Part shown: positions 21,401 through 29,936 of the stretch, one piece after another
How the letters are laid out: each line of letters opens with the position of its first letter
Numbering within the stretch: the stretch's first letter is position 1
Source: Hyphochytrium catenoides
Taxonomy: Eukaryota; Sar; Hyphochytriomycetes; Hyphochytriales; Hyphochytriaceae
Direction: 5' to 3'
Assembly (NCBI GenBank): GCA_900088475.1
Contig: FLMG01004283.1
Location: 1-29,936, forward strand
Length of the DNA stretch: 29,936 bases
Notes under the pieces: model-generated
Database searches by the model: none
Told to the model about the DNA's origin: nothing
The model's input: the letters and a program-made list of their open reading frames with translations, nothing else
Program-made: the position numbers and the translations under genes

Positions 21401-24246
21401 TGCTTGATTCTCCTGCCACACACCGTTTGAACGTTTGCGACAATTTCTCAAGCTTATGCCTGCATATCTGCTACGTTTGCCTACGTTTGCCGTATCAGGT
21501 TTTGCGGCTCCCCGAAAGACTGCAGGACTGCCATCATCTCTTGAAGGCTGAGTTATTGGATATTCTCATCTTCTCAGAGGTAAAAAAGATTTTACTGTCC
21601 ATCTTGATCTGCGGAGTGCCAGCCTTTTTTATGATTCTGTCATGGGGACTAACTGCAACGCGCTAAATCAACGAGCAACCTCGTGTCTCTCTCTTGCGGA
21701 AACCTTGTTATGTTAACGACGTCGGAATTGCTCCTTTTCTAAACTGAGTCCTACCTTCTTTCCTCTTGCCCGGTGTTACCGTCCGAAACACTAGGTTCAT
21801 GTCGGCGTCCAAGAGTATTTCCTCAGCTTTGGGCGTTTTGCTCCTGCCCAGGGCACATTCTGGTTCCACCCAGATACCACAGGCTCACCCTCTATGGACT
21901 TCTTTTTGTCCTCCGAATATGAGCACAGAGGCGCCCAAGCTGAGTATTCAGAGACACTAGTCAGACTGAGGTATTGAGGTTTCAGTGGTCTTTCTCTGCC
22001 TACCAGCATTGGACACTTGATAACTTGACGTTTAGTCTTCTTTCTCTCTGCCACTGCATGTACTCTATATCTTAGATTCTTCACTCCACATATCACTGGG
22101 TTCATTTCTCTTGGCTTAGCATTGGACTCTGGCATACTAGTGGACTACAAATATTCTGTGTTGCCATACACGTGACGTCAGGCTGTCGTGCTCTATCTGC
22201 CTGTCTTTCTGTTTTAGGGGACTTGGCGCCTACCTCAAGCCACCACCGTTGCCTCGCAATCGAAAGCCGGTAAAGAGCTGACCTGCAGTAGCTCCACCGT
22301 GTCTTTCATGCTGATCTTCCTCCTGTTCTGGCTCTGATTTATTTAGCGAGAAGCCATCAAGGAAACTGTTGGCCTCTCCTTTCAAGTCCCAAGCTCTTAC
22401 CGCCTTTATGTGGTACCACAGGTCAAGTCAGACCTCTGCTAGTTTCTCAGCCTTTTTACTGCCGACTTTTGACAGCTGATATCCCTTGGCACTTTGGCGC
22501 GTAAATAGTTCCTTTACCCAGCATAACAGCCTTTAGTGTCCTCCTTATACGCACCGGATCCTGCTTCTGATATCTCTTACACTGGGGGAACCCTTAGTTT
22601 TGATGAGGGCTCAAATTCTTCCTCATCTTGCCTTAATGTTGCTGCTTTGGTGACTTCCTGGGGCATCAATTACAGAGTCAGACTGTCCTTCCTGAAGCTC
22701 AGGACAGTGTTCTCCGACAAATATTGTCAAAGGATCTGCTAGCATTGGTCGTGGTCCTCATAGATAGTACCAGAACAAGTTGGACGGAGCTCCTGCAACA
22801 GAGATTCCAGAAGACGATTGGCCACCCGCTTGTCAAGGTGGGCAAAGAGCATAGTCGCACCAACAGGCTATAAAAGAGATCCAGAACCTCATCAAACGCT
22901 CTGACATTGGCACCTCCCAATCTTGAACAACCTTCATTTTTCTGCACTAGCGGTATCGCATGTGTACCTGCCTATCCCCTCTTTGGCATTGTACATGTCT
23001 AGCTCCTAGAAGTGGTTGATGAATGGTACTAGTGTTGATCATTATTGGTTAGCTCCGCCTAAGTCTAATCTTCGACTCGGGCATTAACCTAGAAGTAACG
23101 CGGATTCGCGTTTGGTTTGCTTTCGTCTCGTGCAGAGGATACACTTATTAGACACGAGAGCTACTGACTTCTCGGAGTTAGACCTCTTTCAAGCAGCCGA
23201 TGTAGTTCTGGATGGCTTGGTTTTCAACGTCTTCCCCACGAGCTACGAGGTACTTCTCTATCCTCCTGCATAAGTTCATCTGATAGCCATCTCTGCTGTA
23301 GGTTCATTAGAGCTTTCTGTGAAAGAGTGTCTCTGGTGTTAGCATGTAGCTTTGAGGAAGAGGACTTCATTCGTTCACCTAGCCTGAGTCCTCTAACTAT
23401 TTGCTTCACTCCCCTTTCTCAATTTAAGTACGCGGCTCTTCTTCTCGTGTACAGCTTCTGTCTGAGCTCTTCACCTAAGTCACCGTCTATCTATCAGGTC
23501 TTGTACCTAGGAACTCCCATTGTGACTATGGAAGGCCACTTCTGGCGCTCTCGGATCACGGCCTCAATGTACAGGCAGATGGGACTATGTAATTCTGATA
23601 AAGATGGTGAGCTACAGCTTATTAACCCGTGCTTGTTCTTCAATGGACATCTCTCGTCTTCACCTTCAATATCTCCTCTGCGCCTAACCTAAATTGTCTA
23701 GGCGCTCTAAGAGGACAAGGCGCTTGCTGTATTGTTAAATCTGAAAGAGAGTACGTGCAGCTTGCTCTTATGCTTGCTCACAATGAGAGGAGAAGAGCGG
23801 CTGTAGTCTCACTCATCAAAAGTAACGTGGGCAAGCTATTCCTGGACCGCCGTGTCATCAGTTCCGTAGAGCGCTTCTTTCTTAGCATTCAGCGCCTCAA
23901 GATGTTTGGAAGCGTGAAAGGAAAAGGTGAGGCATGAAGGGCCGAGTTTCGCAAACCCTCTTCTGGACGGTCATAGTGCTGAGGCTAAAAAAGGACGGTG
24001 ACAGTGCGAGGATGAGCATGATGAAGCCAGAAGAATTGATTCCGTAAGAGGGCTAACAGTAACCAATATCTAGGTACCTCTGAGAGCGCGCAAGATGAAC
24101 ACAATTTGCAACATGGCAGGAATGTAGGCAAAGCATCGACAGAAACGGGCAATGACGAGGAAAACAAACGGTTTCTCAGTGACGTCGTGGAGATCGACAT
24201 GGACTTCCGCCGCGGAAGTGAGCAGCGGATGGCAGAGGTCTCATAA
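18441..24246 (+). CDS. Membrane-anchored TPR protein with GT41 (OGT/SPINDLY-type) domain
   Basis: Sixteen exons give 1013 aa (18441-19068, 19329-19918, 20085-20153, 20290-20355, 20482-20632, 20922-21100, 21201-21392, 21499-21579, 21795-21970, 22218-22269, 22347-22421, 22676-22837, 23136-23249, 23498-23606, 23702-23926, 24074-24246). A short basic N-terminus (SRRR) precedes one hydrophobic helix at about 14-30, a signal anchor of type II orientation. TPR repeats run from about 165 to 430 (for example VALYQMGDPFAAIDYIERAI, NFHNSLGECLRAVGRISEAI). The GT41-like part follows: LARVYSTYIPAL, VKLGIVCRRFF, EYFLSFGRFAPAQ, HPDTTGSPSMDFFLSS, SYEVLYLGTPIVTM and SEREYVQLAL. GT41 enzymes transfer GlcNAc or fucose to Ser/Thr. 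Usual UDP-site Lys and His positions look replaced, so activity is uncertain. The last exon is inferred; an alternative stop is TGA at 23935. Confidence 0.87.
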
Positions 24247-24625
24247 GGTCTATGTAGGAAGTGGGTGAGGAAGTCAAAGGATATGGCTAGAGCGCTTACC
24301 CTCAGAAAGCACATGTAAGCTCACTTTATGCTAGGGAAGAAGTCTCTTCCTAGACCATAGCAAGTAGTTATGATTAAACGCAGATGAGTGTAAAATCTGC
24401 ATACAGAAACCGAAAACGAAGGTCGACTTATGCTATCAGAAACAGCGCTGACGAGAAAGAATATGGCCCCATGCCCACTTAAATGAGCCTGATGTCACTA
24501 CCCCCATCTTTCTGGACCCTTCGTCCTCCTCCTTATTTCAATAGCTGTGGCCTTTATCTTCAGTTACTCCTCTATAATCATTGGAGGGCCTTAATCTAAT
24601 GCCCATCACGCAGTTTGTGGTTCTC
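24247..24625. other. Convergent 3' region of GT41-type and EF-hand genes
   Basis: Between two convergent stop codons, so it should hold both 3' UTRs and polyadenylation sites. No coding or repeat signal was recognised. Confidence 0.4.
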
Positions 24626-26574
24626 TTACGTATCAGCTGGCCCTCTCACATCGACAGTGCTTGACACTTCTGCACGGCATAGAAGGTATTCGCATAAGTT
24701 AGAGAAGGTGCATGGCATAGCGGAAAGAGGGTCACACCTGGGGATTGGTCAGCAAACAGCGGTTTATCTTCGGAGGCCGCATGGCCACCTTCTTCACCAC
24801 TGCTAATCTCTTGGCTGCAGAAATAGCATTCTAGGTAAATCCGGACATTTCCTTCTGAATGACTTGCTCCCTCATCTCTTGCGCCCCACAAGGCCTCTCT
24901 TCTCCTCCCTTACTTCGTCCATGACACTGCTGTGGTACAGCAATCACTCTCCCATGATCATCCCGTTAAGATGACGTTGTGTTTGCTTCTACCATGAGCC
25001 CCACGCTCAAGCTAACGGGTCTAGCAATCAAGCACAACCTATCGACTAGTCTATCATGACTGCTGCGGACGTTAATCCGCCCTTATACTTTTACCTCAGT
25101 AAGCCAAAATAAGCCAGCAGATCGATGACCTTCAGCTCCTTGACTTTCATTTGACTGAACGTCTTTTGAATCCAAATGTTGAATGAGGGCAGACCCACAT
25201 TACCGCCGACGTCTCTATCAGCGGAGAGGAATACCTGATCTGTTGGAAAGAGAGCAAGCAAAACGTTCAGAAGAAGTCCGCAAAACTGACCACCACTGAG
25301 TATGTGGACAGCGCATGTAAGATAAGAATAGGAGCCTAGAGTGTAGCCTCTGTTTTCCCTTTCTACCTGCCACGTTTTCCATTTCTGAGTCCTCTGGGTA
25401 GCGGATCCCATTATTCGGTCTTACGACCTACATTGGCGGCGTTACAAGCAAAGTTATACAGATTGAAGACAGGCTGGCTATGCTTTGAAGCAGCGAGACT
25501 GACTTGGAGAAGGAGGAGGGGTTCCTCAACAGAGAGCCGTTCTTGGAAGCAAATGAGTTGCTTAAAGGAATCTACTTGCAAAAGAAACGGCGAGAGATAG
25601 GAAGAAGCTATCAGGCTTAAGCCAGAGGATGGGGAAGGCGGAGACAGGAGAAACGACAAGTAGGTATCTGGTGAAGGGGTTGGTCATCTTATCTCACCTT
25701 GACCAAGCCCGAGAGAGTGCAGATGAAAAGCACAACCAACTCGTCGTAGGTGAGCTCTCCTTGAGCCTGAAGGTCGAAGATATGGAAGATCAGGGTTGCT
25801 TTATCGCTGACTGATCCAGAGGAGATGGCAGCCAGAGTGGCTAACATTTCCAAGGCATTCACTCTGTGAAATAGGTGGGAATATGAGATGGTAAGGCATT
25901 GCAAATGCTACCGAGGCACACTACGAGCAGAGCCATACCACAAAGTGGAAGCCACTGCAGCGAGGAAAGCCGTACCAAAGAGATAAAGGAAGAAAGAGAA
26001 GGAGTAATAGGGGAACACTGATGAATGAAAACCGGGTCCGTCTCGGAAGACGGATGTGCACAGAGCTTAAGCCGGAGATGCGTGGGAGCCACCGGCCTTT
26101 ACGTTTGATGAGAATATGTAGACTAGGTGTGGACGTACAGGCCTGCCGTCTCAGGATCAAAGACCTCGAAGAGCTTCTTGGCAGTCACTTGCTTTTTCCA
26201 CGAGGCTTCCACCAAAAGCTGGTGAATTGCCTCCTCTGTCAAGCCGAAGTCGTAGTAGCCATCCCTATAGCAATTGTGCAGCCTGCTAACGTCCTCCAAA
26301 GTGATAGTGAAAGCTGAGAGAGCAGTAAATTGGGGAGGAGAGGCGGAAGAATGTCAGGTGAGTCTCTCTTGAGATGCCGTCAATGAAGCGGAGGTGAATT
26401 CACTTCAGCTCCCCTAGCTCTGCTGAGAAATGCAAGTAGCAACGAGGTACCTTCTTGCTCTTTTGGAGCCTCCTTCAGGGCTTCTTTCGAGGACTCTTTC
26501 GCTGGCTCTTCCCCTGTTGACCGCACAGGAGGGATCTCCAGGCACCTATTTAGCACACTGGGACCATTACCCAT
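24626..26574 (-). CDS. EF-hand calcium-binding protein with N-myristoylation signal
   Basis: Seven exons (26574-26451, 26313-26139, 25863-25698, 25560-25432, 25234-25095, 24814-24738, 24669-24626) give 284 aa. It starts MGNGPSVL, a Gly2/Ser6 myristoylation pattern, followed by a Lys/Glu-rich linker (EEPAKESSKEALKEAPKEQE). EF-hand loops are seen at about 94-105 (DPETAGLVNALE) and 130-141 (DLQAQGELTYDE). A third, degenerate loop begins at D204 (DRDVGGNVGLPSF) and lacks the acidic twelfth residue. The C-terminus is acidic and disordered (QEISSGEEGGHAASEDKPLF and onward). It is likely a membrane-tethered calcium sensor; its partner is unknown. Loop 2 has few acidic ligands, so calcium affinity is doubtful. 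Exon 4 is the weakest junction, chosen for phase alone. A competing small exon at 24929-24872 was rejected because the 24814 acceptor restores a longer frame. Confidence 0.78.
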
Positions 26575-27341
26575 GGTAATAAGATCTAGTTAGTAGACAG
26601 GAATCCTCCTCTTTCCTTCTCCACCGAGACAGCACTATGAAGAAGATTGACTATTGAAGATCAGAACCGGAGCCCAGGGAGGAATTGCCCCTAGGTCAAG
26701 GGACTGAGGTGGCTCTTAGCGACAAGGCACTGTTGGACGGAATGGTTTGATAATGTTAGGCGATAAGTAAGGGTTAATGACTGGAGAACTTGGTAGTCTT
26801 CAGAGAATGACGGTGATCCGCTCCGATCTTCATCTTCATCAAAAGCTTCAACTCCTCGATCTCATCATCGGCAGACACGGCCTTTCGCTCAGAATCAGAT
26901 CACGAGAGAATTCTCCAATTGATAACTGTATGAGTTCTCATGCAGTTGTCTATTCCAAATAGGCGCTGGACATATTGATTTTATTGAGAACATCTCGCCT
27001 GGTAGGTGGTCCAGATCAGGGTTACCATCCCACACAGAAGGGGACAGAGGAAGCAGAAGTGAGCGTGGGGGCAGATAGGGACACTCTGTCTCGTACCTCG
27101 TTTGTCTTCCTGTCTCCTCCTCCTCTTTCTGTTTAGGATAGTGCCTCTGTCTCTCATCACTACTCTCTTTTGGGTTTTCTGTCATTATTCGGCCCTTTCT
27201 CTTGAGGGCTGTCACTCCTTTTTTATCACTCTTTCTCGCGCTTCGGGTGGGTCCTCTCCGTCTCTCATTCACTTGCTGCCTAGTTGCTTAGCGCTGCCCC
27301 TACGTCTCTGTCTCTCTCTATCTCTCCCTCACTCTCTCTCT

Positions 27342-27398
<57 letters not shown>

Positions 27399-27924
27399 CG
27401 CTCTTTCCTCCTCCTCCTCTCCCTTTCCCCAGCCTCTCCCACTCCTGCTCCTGTTCCCTGCTCTGTCTCGGTTCAGATCAAATGCCTCGCTTGGGGGCAC
27501 AACTCCTCTCTCCTCTCTTTTCTCATCTTAGGACCTTCCTCTCACCTCTCACCCCTCACTGCCTGCCTGCCTGCCTTTCCCTCTTTCTGTTTCGTTCTTT
27601 CTCTCTCTCTCTCTCTCTTCCCCTCACTCCCTTTTCCTCCCTCTCCCTGCTTCTACTCCGTAGTTTCCCTTCTCTCCCATTCTCTCCCTCGTCTTCTCCT
27701 TTCCTCTGTCTGCCAGCGGCTGCTTGGTTAACAGACTTGAAGTCTCCAATAAAACTGAGGAACAAATATGGAAAACTCTAATTCACTTCATTTTCGTTCT
27801 GTCTCCGCGCCGCGCAAATCGCTCCCGCCACCGACTGCATATTCCTGCCTGCAGCGTCCGAGTATCGGAAAGTACACAGACTGACCATTATTCGAGGTTG
27901 CGCTGTGTGCAGACAGCGTTGTAA
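26575..27924. promoter_or_regulatory. Shared upstream region between two divergent genes
   Basis: This 1.35 kb stretch separates the EF-hand gene start (-) from the Lys-rich gene start (+). The right half, about 27100-27720, is very pyrimidine-rich on the + strand and includes a long CT microsatellite. A short - strand segment near 26800-26890 (VSADDEIEELKLLMKMKIGA) looks protein-like but has no clear start or splice partner. No other gene is supported. Confidence 0.4.
27100..27720 (+). repeat. Long polypyrimidine tract with CT microsatellite
   Basis: About 600 bases of C/T-rich sequence on the + strand, with a near-perfect CT run at about 27346-27394 and a second short run at about 27600-27617. 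It makes long Leu/Ser-rich open frames in two + frames and Arg/Glu-rich ones on the - strand. These are dinucleotide-repeat artefacts, not genes. It ends about 200 bases upstream of the ATG at 27925. Confidence 0.9.
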
Positions 27925-29936
27925 ATGTCTCCCAGCAAACCCACTATTCTCCGTCAAACAGCCAGCCGGCGGCTGTCTGCGAGAGTAAACTCCAGCTCTG
28001 TCCTTGAGATTGCCGGCGAGTCTAGTGGTAGTCCACCCGCGTTGGAACAGTCTCGATCGACGAAGAAAGCTGCAGCTGCTGAGGTATTCGCGAGTTTAAG
28101 AGGCCATAGCACTTATCCAGGAAGTTTGATTTGTCTGCCATCGTATACACCCCGCAACCTCCAATCTCTCTCTGATCCTTGTTCAATCTACCGTTTCGCT
28201 CGACCCATCTTCACTCTTCCAGCGACTGAAGAACGGGACCAGCTATACTAGAAAGCCGACTTCAAAAACATCTTCTGGGGCTTCACGCGCACAGAGTGTC
28301 ACCGCCCGGATGTAGGACCTGCTCTCTAATCGCTCGTCTTCTAGTTCGGCACGTCCCGTCACAGTCCAGCTTCACCGCTTTCTATTTCCCTCTCTCCTGC
28401 CCCTGCTTTAATGCATCTGGCCCATCCTTCGTTCTCCCCAACAGCTCCACTCTCTTATTTTTCAGTACTATATGTTGTCGTAACCTCTCTATCCACGAAC
28501 CGATGTATGTCTTATCGGGGCGGCTTCACTCCTTGTTAGACCCAATCGCGAATCCTTATCGGAATCAGAGAGTTCTGATGACAGTTCGGATGATGAACCT
28601 TTAAGTGCCAAGATCCAGGGTATCGCGAAAGGAGCCAGCACAGGCTCATCAAAGTCGGGCCCCACAGCATCGCAAGAATCAAATCCGAAGAAGGAGAAGC
28701 CAGTGAAAGGAGCAGAGGTACTCCCGGCGCCAAAAGTCCTCTCGTCTCCTGAAATCAGAAATGCTGCCCAGACGAATCTTAACACAGAGGATGTCGACTC
28801 TTCTTCCGACGATGAGCCTTTGGCTCTCAAGGTGCGGGGCCTACAACAAGTAGAGAAGAAGCAGGAGAAGCGCAGACCGCCATTGCAGGTAGAAACCAGG
28901 GCTTCCGTTAGTATGTACCAAAGAGAGACGAAATCGGGCGGGCGCAAAAAGGCAAGAGATCGAGGGTGAGGTTACGACGACTTGCCTTGAAAGAAGAGAC
29001 TATGCACTAAAGTTGAGAATAGTAGAGGCGTGAGAGGGTAATGGTAGTACTTAGGAATAGAACCGGGGTGTCGAAGGAGAACGGGCGCTAGCGCGAATGG
29101 GGTGCGCACCCTTGATTGACGATTGATTTCTTCTTTTGTGGCCATCCCTGTCTACACTGAAACTTGATAAGAAGAACTTGAAAGGTACTGGTGTGCCCAA
29201 GAGCTTGAAAGCTGCTGATAATAAGGAGGGACGAACCAAGATGGACCAAGCCGACGACCCGAGGACAGAAGAGAAAACTACGAAGTCTGGAAAGGAGAAG
29301 ACCAAAAAGGGCAAAACACTAGAACGAGAAGGCGACGTATCTAGCAAATTGCCAGCAAAACCAAAAGATACTGCCTCAATAGACGAGGAAGACGAGGATC
29401 TACAGCGGATACAGAAGAGAGGCAAGAAAGAAGGTGACCATACAACGGAGAAGAATAGTGACGAGGAAGAGGCGGAGAGTGATACCAACAAGAAGCCAGA
29501 TAAGGCAAAAGGAGCCAAGAACAAGTCGGTTGACCTCGATAAAGAGGAAGGTGAACGGGGGAAACTGCAAAAGGTGAAATCCCAGAAGGATGGACAGAGC
29601 TCGAACCGAAAGAAGTCTGCGAAAACCAAAACTGACAGCGGAAAGTCCGGAAAGTCAAAGAACAATGAGCATACAAAGACCAAGGACGATATAACAGACA
29701 ATATCTTAGCTGCACCAAAGGGTCAGCCCTCGAGAGAAGAGGTTGAGGAAGACGAGGAGAACAGGGACGTAAAGAAGAAGAAAGAAGTATCGTCAAAGGT
29801 GGAGCCTAACAAGAAAGCTGGTACAAAACCTTCCGTTAAGCCATCTTCGGCCAGAAAGCAAGGAAAGGAGAGGAAGGGTAATTCTCCATCAAGAACCGCG
29901 AAAGAATCCTGTGACATCTGCTTGCACCCAAGAGGA
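27925..29936 (+). CDS. Lys/Glu/Ser-rich, probably nuclear protein (5' part, runs off the window)
   Basis: Four exons are seen (27925-28083, 28223-28311, 28540-28888, 29172 to the edge), giving at least 454 aa with no stop at the right edge. The N-terminus is Ser/Arg-rich (MSPSKPTILRQTASRRLSAR). Two copies of a Ser/Asp motif follow, SSDDEPLSAKI and SSDDEPLALKV, each an acidic casein-kinase-like patch next to basic residues. Exon 4 is a 255-codon stretch of alternating Lys and Glu/Asp without hydrophobic core, typical of disordered nuclear or nucleolar linkers. It ends SCDICLHPRG, a Cys-x2-Cys pair that may begin a zinc finger (PHD, RING or similar) beyond the edge. SSDDEPL motifs occur in several chromatin and transcription proteins, so a chromatin role is possible, not shown. 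The last intron acceptor is weak (TGATAAG) but is the only one that keeps the frame. Confidence 0.7.

Noticed and set aside
24872-24929. Alternative last exon of the EF-hand gene (SVMDEVREEKRGLVGRKR)
   Set aside because: It keeps phase, but the acceptor at 24814 also keeps phase, has a better pyrimidine tract and adds two further exons with a consistent acidic frame.
27102-27781. Two overlapping Leu/Ser-rich + open frames of 165-209 codons
   Set aside because: They are produced by the CT microsatellite and surrounding polypyrimidine tract; composition is pure repeat and no domain is present.
29051-29701. 216-codon - frame rich in Ser/Phe/Leu
   Set aside because: Reverse complement of the Lys/Glu-rich exon of the right-edge gene; the + frame is open to the edge and has spliced upstream exons.

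Overview
The window is a gene-dense piece of a eukaryotic nuclear genome. Nearly every coding unit is split by short spliceosomal introns, mostly about 45-300 nt, with GT-AG borders and one likely GC-AG border. TAA, TAG and TGA all act as ordinary stops at the ends of proteins of the expected family length, so the genetic code is standard. The gene set (CASTOR-like ACT protein, Yos1/IER3IP1, EXO1, RBM42, CKS1, TRAP1, a membrane-anchored GT41-type TPR protein, an EF-hand protein) fits a compact protist or algal genome. I cannot fix the lineage from the sequence alone. All gene models were spliced by hand from reading frame, splice consensus and remembered family sequences.

Layout, left to right: CASTOR-like protein (349-2019, -); classical short-chain dehydrogenase (3233-4486, +); Yos1/IER3IP1 (4600-5006, -); exonuclease 1 (5788-8424, +); RBM42-like RRM protein (8619-9720, -); 3' exons of an unrecognised acidic-tailed protein (10699-11116, +); CKS1 (11385-11857, -); assembly gap (12427-12540); mitochondrial TRAP1/Hsp90 (13209-16552, -); an unrecognised small spliced gene (17716-18123, +); GT41/SPINDLY-like TPR glycosyltransferase homologue (18441-24246, +); an N-myristoylated EF-hand protein (24626-26574, -); and the 5' part of a Lys/Glu/Ser-rich, probably nuclear protein (27925 to the right edge, +).

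Strands alternate almost perfectly, so most neighbours are either head-to-head (sharing a 0.8-1.4 kb upstream region) or tail-to-tail. The genes do not form an operon or an obvious pathway. They are mixed housekeeping functions: nutrient sensing, ER-Golgi traffic, DNA repair, RNA binding, cell cycle, mitochondrial chaperoning, glycosyltransfer and calcium sensing. No tRNA, rRNA, CRISPR array, transposon or viral element was recognised. The repeats seen are CT microsatellites in two upstream regions and one short tandem repeat.

The observations most worth following are the CASTOR-like protein, which keeps the residues reported for arginine and GATOR2 binding in human CASTOR1, and the GT41 homologue, which has a signal anchor and substitutions at several positions that are normally catalytic or UDP-binding.
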